NCBI GenBank assembly: GCA_049656905.1 | Contig: JBASMO010000251.1 | Span: 1-54,621, forward strand | Direction of reading: 5' to 3' | Source: DTU018 sp003444615 | GTDB taxonomy: Bacteria > Bacillota > Syntrophomonadia > Syntrophomonadales > Syntrophomonadaceae | DNA: 54,621 bases | In this document: positions 15,075-23,957 of the stretch, piece after piece | How the letters are laid out: each line of letters opens with the position of its first letter | How positions within the stretch are numbered: the first letter of the stretch is position 1 | Translations under genes and position numbers: made by a program | Notes under the pieces: generated by a model | Database searches by the model: none | Told to the model about the DNA's origin: nothing | The model's input: only the letters and a program-made list of their open reading frames with translations

Positions 15075-17845
15075 GCCATCTGCTCTTTTACCCATTGTTC
15101 CCATTTCGCAAACGCTCGCTTCTCCGCTTGCCCCTCTCGATAATAAGAAGAATCAGCCAAATCAAGAGTAGGCGATGTAGTAGAGAGTACTTTTATTTCA
15201 ATAATACTACCCTTTTTCCGATACAGGCACAACCCTAAATCAGACATAATCCGCAGCGAATTCAACACTTGCCGTTCATTAAATAAAAAACCTGTGGTTC
15301 TGGTTATATCTGCCACTAAAGTCCCCAGTTCCTCTCTAATAAGGCCTTTGGTGGTGAAGTTACTCATCCAGGCTGCCATCTTAGCTATCATGCTGCGTTC
15401 TGGGTATAATTGCTGCAAAGTATCTCGCACACTTTTTAATTGCTCCTCATCAAAATCAACCTTAAGGGAAACCGGTGAATAGGCGGTTTTTATCTGACTA
15501 GCCAAAATCAAGGCCTCATATTCACTATAAGGCGGATCAGCCAAAACTACCTGTTGGGCATGGGTTCCGTTATCTTTAGCTAACCAGAGATCAGGCTGAT
15601 TATGGTGATTATCGCTGTATTCGTCATAATCGGGCAGGCTAAAAGACCAATCTGATACGGTTACAGATGCTGAGGACAATCCGGTCAGTCTCATTTTCGT
15701 ATCAGTATTATTAATGTAAAACAGAGCAGGTGAGGAAACCTTGTGCATAATCTCATGGAGCCTTAACTGAGGATATGCTGCCCGTTCTGGATAATGCTTT
15801 TCTTTGTCACTCACCCGGGGGCTCTGGTGGGAAGACCAAAGCTTCACAACCAAGCCCGGTGTTTTTAATAGGTCGTGTTTTAATCTATATAAATAATGCC
15901 AGTAAGGTTCCGTTATTAGAAATAATCTCGATTGGCTCCTTAACAAATCTGTCGTTGCTGTGAGCTGCTGTTCACTGGAAAGATGTCCATGAAGCGGATA
16001 GAGCAAGTCAGGTCTAATCAGGGTTCTCAATAATTGCTGATAATAACATAATACACGATAGGTGGGGAATATGAAAACTGCCGGCTGACCGCTTCGCAAA
16101 ATGTCTATAGTCTGCTGCAATACATTTATTAGTGGCTGGTCTAAAATGGTAGTCTGTTGTCTATAGGTGGGTATAAGATGAGTAGCCTTTATTTGTACAT
16201 TTTCCCGGCCCAGATAGGAGTTGACTTCTAAGCTGGCTAACAAATCAAAACGGCACTGTTTCAGAGGGTAGTTTATCCACTCTGATCGCCCGAAGGCTAT
16301 CAAGGGTATATTTCCAGGCTGCACTATGGCTCGAAAATGGCTATGATTGGAACCTACTAATGCTGCCTGTTCGACTCTGTCATGATGAATCAAAAATAGA
16401 GGAACTGGATTTCCTTCTCCGTAGGGTTCTAATTTCTTCAATTCATCTGCCATCTCGATACTTAGCTCATGGGAAAACAGCTCACCTTCCAAGTAAACGG
16501 TTGTATCAGCCACAGGTTTATCTATTTGGGCTTGCTTAAGTAACTGACGGCGAAATTCTGCCACTTGGGTCCGATTTAAGGAGAGTCCCGCTGCCATAGC
16601 ATGGCCTCCGAACTGCTCCAAAGAATCGCGGCAAGAATATAGAGCATTGTATAAATTGAATCCGGGTACACTGCGCGCCGAGCCTCTTCCCCGATCTCCC
16701 TCCCAAGAAATCAGCACAACAGGTTTACTGTATTTATCGGCTAAGCGTGAAGCCGCGATACCTATGACTCCTGGATGCCAGAATTCCCCATCCACCATAA
16801 GTATACCTTGCCTAGCAGCTTCATCCATATTGTCAACACTCGCTGCAGCTTCCTCCACCACAGCCTGCTCAATTCTCTTACGCTCTTCGTTTAAGAAACA
16901 CAATTCCCTGGCTATTGTGTAGGCATAACTTTCATCTTGGGCCATTAATAAATCAACGGCCAAACTAGCGCTCTTTAGACGACCCGCAGAATTTAACCGC
17001 GGTGCTATAATAAATGCTGCATGATAAGTTTGCAGATCTTGCCCTATTATTTTACTTTCCCGTAACAGAGCTTTTAGTCCAGGACGTTCCGTGTTCTTCA
17101 TGCTGGCCAAGCCCTCTCTGACCAAAATTCGATTCTCTCCACGTAAGGGCACTATATCTGCTATGGTGGCCAGAGCAGCCAGCTCTATCCATTCATCAAG
17201 TTGCCTTTTAGATACTAGGTCTGATCCCAGACTCTGTGCCAGCTTAAAAACTACTCCTGCACCACACAGATCTATACATTTTTCCGGTGCTCCCAAACGG
17301 GGATTAACGATGATGGTAGCTTCAGGTAGGATTGTCTCTGGGGTATGGTGATCAGTAATTATTACTTCCATACCCAATTCATTAGCTCGAGCAACTTCCT
17401 CCACCGAGTTTATGCCGCAGTCTACCGTAATCAACATCTGCGTACCTTGACTAGCTAGCTTTTCTACCGCGGCTACGTTTAAACCGTAGCCCTCCTCGAA
17501 TCGGTCAGGAATATAGTGTTGCACCTGAGACCCCAGGGCTTGCAAACATTCCAGCAGGATTACAATACCGCACACTCCATCCACATCATAATCACCATAT
17601 ACCACAATTCTTTGCTTTTTCTTTATAGCCTCCTCAATTCGCTGCACCGCAGCCGGTAAACCCGGAATCTCTTCGGGGGAAAGCAAATCCTTACGATCAG
17701 CAAACAAAAAATACTGGGCTTCTCCCGGATCAGTTATTCCCCGTCGCACAAGAATTGAAGCCAGCAATTCAGAAATATGTAAAGTCCCTTTCAACAGCTG
17801 GACGGTCTGAGAATCAACCGGTTCTATCTTCCAGTTTTTTGACAT
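15068..17845 (-). CDS. recJ: single-stranded-DNA-specific exonuclease RecJ
   Basis: A 925-residue 5'-3' single-strand exonuclease for recombination and mismatch repair. The DHH catalytic motifs are present: VVYGDYDVDGVCG, VDCGINS, ITDHHTPE and GAGVVFKLAQ. The DHHA1 motif EQFGGHAMAAGLSL follows, then the OB-fold RecJ domain. Residues beyond about 570 form a long C-terminal region shared with Bacillus YrvE-type RecJ and of unclear function. This copy is longer than the usual 780-800 residues of that type. It is the first gene of a recJ-rel-dtd-hydrolase run and diverges from the P-loop gene at 18015. Confidence 0.95.
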   Translation of the reverse strand: MSKNWKIEPVDSQTVQLLKGTLHISELLASILVRRGITDPGEAQYFLFADRKDLLSPEEIPGLPAAVQRIEEAIKKKQRIVVYGDYDVDGVCGIVILLECLQALGSQVQHYIPDRFEEGYGLNVAAVEKLASQGTQMLITVDCGINSVEEVARANELGMEVIITDHHTPETILPEATIIVNPRLGAPEKCIDLCGAGVVFKLAQSLGSDLVSKRQLDEWIELAALATIADIVPLRGENRILVREGLASMKNTERPGLKALLRESKIIGQDLQTYHAAFIIAPRLNSAGRLKSASLAVDLLMAQDESYAYTIARELCFLNEERKRIEQAVVEEAAASVDNMDEAARQGILMVDGEFWHPGVIGIAASRLADKYSKPVVLISWEGDRGRGSARSVPGFNLYNALYSCRDSLEQFGGHAMAAGLSLNRTQVAEFRRQLLKQAQIDKPVADTTVYLEGELFSHELSIEMADELKKLEPYGEGNPVPLFLIHHDRVEQAALVGSNHSHFRAIVQPGNIPLIAFGRSEWINYPLKQCRFDLLASLEVNSYLGRENVQIKATHLIPTYRQQTTILDQPLINVLQQTIDILRSGQPAVFIFPTYRVLCYYQQLLRTLIRPDLLYPLHGHLSSEQQLTATTDLLRSQSRLFLITEPYWHYLYRLKHDLLKTPGLVVKLWSSHQSPRVSDKEKHYPERAAYPQLRLHEIMHKVSSPALFYINNTDTKMRLTGLSSASVTVSDWSFSLPDYDEYSDNHHNQPDLWLAKDNGTHAQQVVLADPPYSEYEALILASQIKTAYSPVSLKVDFDEEQLKSVRDTLQQLYPERSMIAKMAAWMSNFTTKGLIREELGTLVADITRTTGFLFNERQVLNSLRIMSDLGLCLYRKKGSIIEIKVLSTTSPTLDLADSSYYREGQAEKRAFAKWEQWVKEQMAW

Positions 17846-18014
17846 TTAATCCTCCCCATATAAATAAGTTGAGCTCCTATCAGTTAAACTAAGCAAAAAT
17901 TGACTCCCAATGCCCAATAATAACCAGTCAAATATTAGTGAACTTAAATTTTTTATTACTACATATACATAATACATAGTTCTTCACCATTAAACTATTT
18001 GGGAGGCGAATTTT

Positions 18015-19118
18015 ATGGGTAAGTCGCGTCACTTTTTCCCCGGCGGAAACAGCCGTCTGGGCTTTTATTCATTTTACCACTACTTGGTGAGACCTACCGT
18101 TAAGCGAAAATTCATATTAAAAGGCGGACCAGGGGTAGGAAAATCCCATTTTATGAAGGAAATAGCCCAGTGTTTCCTGGACCGGGATTATGATATTGAG
18201 TATCACTGGTGTTCTTCCGATCCAGAATCACTAGATGGCATCGTGATAGGATCTCACCAAGCCGCTGTTTTGGATGGCACGGCTCCCCATATAATTGACC
18301 CGCAAAATCCGGGAGCCGTAGATGAAATAATCGATCTGGGGCAATACTGGCAGCATCACCTCATAGCTGGGCAGAGATCCAGGGTTATCGATATTAGCGA
18401 GCAAATATCTTTCTGCTTTCAGCGGGCCTATCATCGCCTGAAAGAGTCCTATCTAGCCTTGGAAGAATGGTCGGTATATCTGCAAAAAGTTCGCGATAAA
18501 AAAATAGTCTACCGCAACGCTCTGGCTTTAACCGAGGATTTTTTGCAGGGAACAGCGGCAGCCGAAGATGCTTACATGCGCCATTTGTTTGCCGGAGCTA
18601 TAACCCCGGTAGGTATAGTATTAAAACCAGACCACATAATCGCAGCAGATACCGATATATTTGCCGTTAAAGGAAGTCCCGGCAGCGGTGTTGAGAATTT
18701 GATGGAACACGTAGTTCATACCCTTGAACTACTGGGGATAAATGCTGAGATATATCATAATCCCTTGGATCCGCTCTCAGTTGATATAATCTTCCTGCCG
18801 GAATACAACCGGGCTTTGATGAATACAAGTGATTATTTGTTTCCCTATGCTGAGCACCTTGCCACTATACGATATAGACGGCAATTAGATTTTGATGGGC
18901 TTCTGCCTCCCGACTCCCTCAACCCTTATGCAAAACGAATCGCCCTGGCCCAAGACCGAATGGACAGCGGGGTCAATGAGGCTATAGAGTGGATAGAGTT
19001 GGCTAAACACCTGCATGATCAGCTGGAGGATATTTATATTAAAGCCATGGATTATTCCGCTCTAAACCAGAAGTGTGAAGAGCTAAAAGAGGATATTCAA
19101 TCACTGCTCAATGACTAA
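18015..19118 (+). CDS. two-domain P-loop ATPase, PRK06851-like, function unknown
   Basis: A 367-residue protein with two homologous nucleotide-binding halves. The first has a perfect Walker A, GGPGVGKS at residues 37-44. The second starts at about 200 and has GSPGSGVEN at 220-228, where the Walker Lys-Ser/Thr is lost, so probably only the first half binds ATP. The N-terminus RHFFPGGNSRLGFYSFYHY is characteristic of a Firmicutes family annotated only as ATPase or nucleotide kinase. The ATG follows GGGAGG. The gene stands alone on the plus strand; its end overlaps the decayed moeA fragment by 11 bp tail to tail. I cannot assign a substrate. Confidence 0.85.
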   Translation: MGKSRHFFPGGNSRLGFYSFYHYLVRPTVKRKFILKGGPGVGKSHFMKEIAQCFLDRDYDIEYHWCSSDPESLDGIVIGSHQAAVLDGTAPHIIDPQNPGAVDEIIDLGQYWQHHLIAGQRSRVIDISEQISFCFQRAYHRLKESYLALEEWSVYLQKVRDKKIVYRNALALTEDFLQGTAAAEDAYMRHLFAGAITPVGIVLKPDHIIAADTDIFAVKGSPGSGVENLMEHVVHTLELLGINAEIYHNPLDPLSVDIIFLPEYNRALMNTSDYLFPYAEHLATIRYRRQLDFDGLLPPDSLNPYAKRIALAQDRMDSGVNEAIEWIELAKHLHDQLEDIYIKAMDYSALNQKCEELKEDIQSLLND

Positions 19119-19572
19119 TCAGCGCCTGTTCATCACTTACCAGCAGACAGCGACAATTACTTTCATCTTGTTGGTCTAAGCCTGGTATGTCGGCAATAAC
19201 CTCCCATCCAGGTTGTTCTAACCGCAAATTTGAAGGAACCAGCTGGCATTCTCCCTCAGAAGTGATGGTTAATACTCCCCTATACAGACATCGATGGGGC
19301 GGTCTCTTTATATTGGCCTGATTTAAAGGCAGTAACATCCACCTTTCGTTGGCCGGCCTAAGTCCGCTCAAATAATTGAGTACTGGTCATATCATCGCAT
19401 GAAACAGAATATAGCCTCTGGTAGGATGACCAGGAAGATTAAAAACTAAGGATTGGTTTAGAAGCCATGCGCTGGTAGTATTTTCCCTGGTAGTTGCCAC
19501 TAACCTAACTTCACACTGGCATCTTGCAATTGCCTCATCCAAACTCATCTGGGCCATTATTATATATAGCAC
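19108..19572 (-). pseudogene. MoeA C-terminal fragment interrupted by an in-frame TGA
   Basis: Two pieces in one frame (61 and about 92 codons) are split by TGA at 19387-19389. Read through, the joined product resembles the second half of MoeA: VFNLPGHPTRGYILF matches the LPGHPVSAL-type motif of domain III, followed by PVLNYLSG and a domain IV-like tail. The N-terminal MoeA domains are missing, because intact moeA ends only 5 bp upstream. A start at ATG 19557 with an AGGCGGTG site is conceivable. Most likely this is a remnant of a duplicated moeA. A functional split gene or selenocysteine readthrough is less likely. Confidence 0.6.
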
Positions 19573-19577
19573 CGCCT

Positions 19578-20789
19578 CTAGTCAAATCTAGTAACTACAA
19601 CGGTTTCACCACAATAGACGCCCTGCTGCTGGTAACCAATATGAATATAACCATCTGCTTTGGAAAGAATAGTCATCAGCCCTGATTTTCCCAGTAAGGG
19701 TTGGGCAACCATTTGACCATTCTTTTCTTCCAGATAAACGGCTACATAATCATCCTGGCCAGCCTGGGAGGCTATATTGACTCCGGCTATCGCTGTTAAC
19801 TGCGAGGCTGGTTTTGCATCCAGGAATGGTTTGCACACTACCCCAAACATGGTCAAAGCAGAAACCGGATGACCAGGTAAACCCACCACCAGCTTGGTTC
19901 CATTTTTAACTGCCAGGGTAGGTTTACCTGGCTTAACTGCTATGCCGTGAAAAAGTAGTTGGGCCTGAGGGAAACTCATCAATACCTTCAGAGTCATATC
20001 TTTAGTACCTATTGAACTGCCGCCTGATATTAATACCCAGTCGTTTTCACTGCAGGCTGTTGCCACAGCTTCATATAGCATATCCTGGTTATCAGGTATT
20101 ATCGGATATGTTTTAGCAATGGCATTCGACGACTGAACGGCTGCTGCCAAAGATATGCTGTTTACATCTCTAACCTGCCCCGGCTGAGGATAAGAGCCCA
20201 GAGCTACAATTTCATTACCAGTTGATATAATGCCAACCAGGTATTTTTTCTTAACATTCACCTGTTCAACTCCAGCCGAAGCCAGCAGGCCTAAATCCTG
20301 AGAACGCAGGCAGTGGTCTTTGCCGAGCAGAAGACTCCCTTGAGCGGCATCTTCTCCCATCTGCATTATATGGTCACCAGGAGCGACCGGTCTATAAACC
20401 AAAACAGTATCATCACCCAAACGCTCAGTATACTCAACCATTACAGCTGCATCAGTTCCGGAAGGCAGCATCCCCCCGGTAGGAATCCAGCAACATTGAC
20501 CTGGCATAATCTCCAAGTCAGGCTTTTGTCCCATTTGTATTTCTCCCTGATAGTTTAAAAAAGCAGGCAAAGACTCGCTACATCCAAAGGTATCTGCAGC
20601 TTTGACAGCATAACCATCCACAGTTGAACGGGTAAAGGCTGGTATGGGTTCCGGGCTGTACACTGCATCGGCCAGTTCTCTTCCCAGGGCAGATGGCAAA
20701 TCAATAGTTTCTGAATCTCTTTCGGGTAAGGATAAAGCTATTGACTGCAAAGCCTCTGGAACGGTAACCACTTTCAAAAATTCACTCAT
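19578..20789 (-). CDS. moeA: molybdopterin molybdenumtransferase
   Basis: A 403-residue MoeA that inserts molybdate (or tungstate) into adenylylated molybdopterin. Signatures visible are STVDGYAV (domain I), the GGSSIGTKD motif of the MPT-binding domain III, HGIAVKPGKPT and GLPGHPVSAL, then domain IV. I chose the ATG at 20789 (MSEFLKVV), which has GAGGTG seven bases upstream, over the ATG 15 bp earlier. It diverges from the moeA-fusion gene at 20936, with about 145 bp between them that must hold both promoters. Confidence 0.94.
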   Translation of the reverse strand: MSEFLKVVTVPEALQSIALSLPERDSETIDLPSALGRELADAVYSPEPIPAFTRSTVDGYAVKAADTFGCSESLPAFLNYQGEIQMGQKPDLEIMPGQCCWIPTGGMLPSGTDAAVMVEYTERLGDDTVLVYRPVAPGDHIMQMGEDAAQGSLLLGKDHCLRSQDLGLLASAGVEQVNVKKKYLVGIISTGNEIVALGSYPQPGQVRDVNSISLAAAVQSSNAIAKTYPIIPDNQDMLYEAVATACSENDWVLISGGSSIGTKDMTLKVLMSFPQAQLLFHGIAVKPGKPTLAVKNGTKLVVGLPGHPVSALTMFGVVCKPFLDAKPASQLTAIAGVNIASQAGQDDYVAVYLEEKNGQMVAQPLLGKSGLMTILSKADGYIHIGYQQQGVYCGETVVVTRFD

Positions 20790-20935
20790 CCAAAAGCACC
20801 TCAATAATTACTCTTACATGTACCCCATTATATACCACTATTGGTCAGGGGCAAATCGCGACTGCAGTGGCATATGCTTTATTTATATGCTAAATTTAAC
20901 CATTGAAGGAATAATCTTAGGGGAGGACATTTTAA

Positions 20936-22852
20936 TTGCAACGCAAGATTTACATAGAGAATATGCCATTAGATGAAGCGCGCCAATTATGGATGAACCA
21001 TCTTAGTTCTATAGGTTTTTGTTCTCCTTTGACGGAAACAATTGCTGTGGAATCTGCACTAAATCGCATCACCAGCAAAGCGATTTATGCCCGCCGTTCA
21101 TCTCCTCACTACCCCGCAGCAGCTATGGATGGTATTGCTGTACGGGCTGCCGACACTTACGGTGCTACGGAAAGAACACCCGTTGTCATAAAGCCAGACC
21201 ACTACGTGGAAGTTGATACAGGGGATTATGTTCCTAATAATTTTGATGCGGTAATAATGATAGAAGACGTTAATTATGAAAACAATGGTGTTAGTATAAT
21301 CAAGCCAGCCGTCCCCTGGCAGCACATACGCTCTATCGGTGAAGACATGGTAGCTCAGGACTTGCTCCTACCCAGTTATACCAGAATTGGTCCTTTTGAG
21401 CAGGCAGCCTTGCTCACAGCAGCAGTAGATAAAATTGAGGTCATAGCCCAGCCGATAGTTGGCATTATTCCAACCGGTACTGAGTTGGTGAACTACGGTT
21501 CTGTCGATATGGCACCTGGAGAAATCGTAGAATCAAATAGCCATATGTTAGCCGGACTCTGCCAACAGTGTGGTGCTCTTCCTCTTCGCCATAAAATCGT
21601 GGCTGATGACCGGAAACAGATAAAAAAAGCCGTTTTAGAGATGATTGAGCAAGTGGACATGCTGGTTATTTGTTCCGGGGCGTCAGTGGGCCGTGAGGAT
21701 TACACTGCTGTTATTATTGATGAACTGGGAGAGCTATTGGTTCATGGTCTGGCAATCAGGCCTGGAAAACCAGCTATTCTAGGTTCAATTAAAGACAAAC
21801 CGGTTATTGGTGTTCCAGGATATCCAGTATCAGCCCAACTGGTTTTCCATCTTTTGGCCCGGCCAGCCTTATTTGCCAGACAAGGCATAAGTGAACCTGA
21901 GGAAGTATCTATACAATGTCAAATCGCGCGCAAGCTACCCTCCCATGCTGGGGTAGATGAATATGTTTATGTGAATTGTGCCCGCCTCCCCAATAGCTAT
22001 TACGCTTACCCACTAAATCGGGGAGCAGGGATAACCACTAGTCTGACTAAATCAGATGGTTTCATTCGCATCCCTCGCGGCAATGAAGGACTGGAGGCCG
22101 GGGAATTAACACCAGTGGTTTTACACCGGTCCCGTCACACTATTGATAATACTATAGTGTGTATCGGCAGTCATGATCTAGCTATAGATATATTAGCTGA
22201 TCTGCTGCAACTGCACTATGGCATACGCCTTATATCTAGTAATGTGGGCAGCATGGGTGGAATTATGTCACTGAGGCGCCAGGAAACCCATTTGGCCGGT
22301 ATACACTTACTTGACCCTCAGACCGGAGATTACAACACCAGCTATCTTAAGCGTTATCTTCCAAATACAAACTGGAAGCTTCTCACCCTAGTCAGGCGTC
22401 AGCAGGGTCTGATTGTTAAAGCCGGCAATCCTCTTAATATTACGAATTTGGCCGACCTTGCCCGCTCTAAGGTCCGTTTCGTCAACCGTCAAAAGGGATC
22501 TGGAACCAGAGTTCTGTTGGATTTTCTATTGGAAAAGGAAAACCTCAAATCAGAAAATATTTACGGATACAACCATGAAGAATACACTCATCTGGCAGTA
22601 GCCGCAGCTGTAGCTAATGATGCCTGCGATGTAGGTATGGGAGTTTATGCCAGTGCCAACGTTTTGAATCTCGACTTTGTTCCTTTGGCTGAAGAGACCT
22701 ATGAATTATGTATATTGCCTGATCTTATTGACCCCGAGCATTTTGAGCTTTTGATTAAGATTATTAAAAGTCAGGAATTTATCGAACGAGTCACTTCATT
22801 GGGCGGGTATAATCTCGAAGGAAGCGGTGAAATAAGACTAAGTTCTCAGTAA
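20936..22852 (+). CDS. MoeA fused to a periplasmic-binding-like (molybdate-sensing) domain
   Basis: A 638-residue fusion. Residues about 10-395 are MoeA-like, with AMDGIAVRA, CSGASVGREDYT, HGLAIRPGKPA and GVPGYPVSAQ. Residues about 398-630 match the cytoplasmic PBP-like domain (COG1910) also found attached to LysR-type HTHs, with IGSHDLAIDIL, LVRRQQGLIVKAGNP and FVNRQKGSGTR. There is no signal peptide, so the binding domain is cytoplasmic and could bind molybdate, tungstate or a cofactor intermediate. Such fusions occur in many anaerobes beside a second, stand-alone MoeA. One copy may serve Mo and the other W, but that is inference. The annotated start codon is TTG after GGGGAGG. Confidence 0.9.
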   Translation: MQRKIYIENMPLDEARQLWMNHLSSIGFCSPLTETIAVESALNRITSKAIYARRSSPHYPAAAMDGIAVRAADTYGATERTPVVIKPDHYVEVDTGDYVPNNFDAVIMIEDVNYENNGVSIIKPAVPWQHIRSIGEDMVAQDLLLPSYTRIGPFEQAALLTAAVDKIEVIAQPIVGIIPTGTELVNYGSVDMAPGEIVESNSHMLAGLCQQCGALPLRHKIVADDRKQIKKAVLEMIEQVDMLVICSGASVGREDYTAVIIDELGELLVHGLAIRPGKPAILGSIKDKPVIGVPGYPVSAQLVFHLLARPALFARQGISEPEEVSIQCQIARKLPSHAGVDEYVYVNCARLPNSYYAYPLNRGAGITTSLTKSDGFIRIPRGNEGLEAGELTPVVLHRSRHTIDNTIVCIGSHDLAIDILADLLQLHYGIRLISSNVGSMGGIMSLRRQETHLAGIHLLDPQTGDYNTSYLKRYLPNTNWKLLTLVRRQQGLIVKAGNPLNITNLADLARSKVRFVNRQKGSGTRVLLDFLLEKENLKSENIYGYNHEEYTHLAVAAAVANDACDVGMGVYASANVLNLDFVPLAEETYELCILPDLIDPEHFELLIKIIKSQEFIERVTSLGGYNLEGSGEIRLSSQ

Positions 22853-22967
22853 TATAACCAATGGTTATGTTATAAATAGTTTTTCCTTTACCATATATAT
22901 TTCATGAGCCTATGTTGAACAAGGTTATACCAACCACGACGAAAACCAAGTCACCTAAAAATTATAT

Positions 22968-23061
22968 CAGGCAGGAAGTTTTTTCTGTTACACCAGTTGG
23001 GTACATCTATACTGCACTATTAGTCTAACCGAAAAAACGTCCCTGCCTGGTTTTTATTTTT
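22968..23061 (+). terminator. long imperfect hairpin with T-rich tail after the moeA fusion
   Basis: CAGGCAGG (22968-22975) pairs with CCTGCCTG (23042-23049), and GTTTTTTC (22978-22985) pairs with GAAAAAAC (23031-23038). This gives arms of about 25 nt around a loop of about 45 nt. The plus strand continues GTTTTTATTTTT, a good terminator tail. The stem is much longer and the loop much larger than in ordinary terminators, so it could also be a structured RNA or a small inverted-repeat element. It lies between convergent genes. Confidence 0.55.
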
Positions 23062-23371
23062 CCCCCCCCCCGAAATTTTGATCATAATGATAGTTCCCCC
23101 CCTGTACCATCAATGCCTTTCCATGAATAATGGCATCAGCAACCTTTCGGTGGGCATCCACCAGAATACGCTGAAACGTAGTGCGGGATATTCCCATTAA
23201 TTCAGCGCACTCAACCTGTTCAAGACCGAGCAGGTCTTTTAGCCGCAGTGCTTCCGCTTCTTCAATTTTTAGGATTACTTCTTCTAGGTCCACAACTGGA
23301 ACTCCGGCTGGCTTAAAATAATTAACCCTAGGTACATGACCAACCCGACGGCATTTTGGTCTTCTAGGCAT
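23054..23371 (-). CDS. DUF134 / UPF0251 family HTH protein
   Basis: A small DNA-binding-like protein of about 105 residues. It starts with the family signature MPRRPKCRRVG and contains a sigma-70 region 4-like helix-turn-helix (QVECAELMGISRTTFQRIL, about residues 60-78). DUF134 proteins often sit beside redox or molybdenum-related genes. The ATG at 23371 fits the family start better than the upstream in-frame ATG. It overlaps mobB by 8 bp. The last codons lie in a run of ten G residues (23062-23071 on the other strand), a slippage-prone tract that makes the C-terminus GGGEK. Confidence 0.85.
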   Translation of the reverse strand: MPRRPKCRRVGHVPRVNYFKPAGVPVVDLEEVILKIEEAEALRLKDLLGLEQVECAELMGISRTTFQRILVDAHRKVADAIIHGKALMVQGGNYHYDQNFGGGEK

Positions 23372-23879
23372 CCGCACCACCTCCTGAGCTGTCAACATCT
23401 AATTTAATAAACTTCTGCACAAGGAAATCCGCCAATTCAGCTTCCTGGCCAAATCGAAACAGCGGTATTTGGTCTTCAAAACCATCACCATCGGTAACAC
23501 GGGCTATAACATTGCTGACCCCTAAAGGGTGAGCATCAACCTCCTGTCTGATAATTTCGATCTTAGGATGTTGGGACTTTTTATATCCTTCCAAAAATAT
23601 AATGTCAACCTGGAGATTAATCTGCTCGATTATTGTATCCAGGCGTTTCTCTTCTTCCCTTCTATACAGCAAGCTCACATAAGGGGTACTTAAAAACACT
23701 TGCTCAGCCCCGGCAGCAAACAGTTTTCCTGAATCATGGTTATCCGGGGTCGGAGAGTGGTGACTGTGCTTGATTACCCCGCTTTTTATACCCCGCAGCT
23801 GTAAAATATTAATTACTTTGGCAAGAATCGTGGTTTTTCCAGAATTATGCCTGCCTACAAAGGCTATCACCGGTACCAT
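23364..23879 (-). CDS. mobB: molybdopterin-guanine dinucleotide biosynthesis protein B
   Basis: A P-loop GTP-binding protein of 171 residues with Walker A GRHNSGKT near residue 10, KHSHH in the switch region and ILEGYK-like FLEGYKKSQHPKIEI. MobB assists MobA in attaching GMP to the molybdenum cofactor, giving the bis-MGD form used by formate dehydrogenases. I chose the ATG at 23879 because of the GAGGTG five to six bases upstream. It overlaps the DUF134 gene, and its cofactor function fits the moeA genes next to it. Confidence 0.92.
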   Translation of the reverse strand: MVPVIAFVGRHNSGKTTILAKVINILQLRGIKSGVIKHSHHSPTPDNHDSGKLFAAGAEQVFLSTPYVSLLYRREEEKRLDTIIEQINLQVDIIFLEGYKKSQHPKIEIIRQEVDAHPLGVSNVIARVTDGDGFEDQIPLFRFGQEAELADFLVQKFIKLDVDSSGGGADA

Positions 23880-23957
23880 AGCCCACCTCTTTCTTGTCAC
23901 AGATTGACATTAAGAGTAGTATTAAGAAAGAAATAAATACCAAAAGGAGTCCAAGTG

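Noticed and set aside
19371..19410. TGA at 19387-19389 as a selenocysteine codon in the moeA fragment
   Set aside because: The following stem (CTCAA/TTGAG) is only 5 bp with a 4-nt loop and lacks SECIS features; MoeA has no Sec-containing relatives. A decayed gene is simpler.
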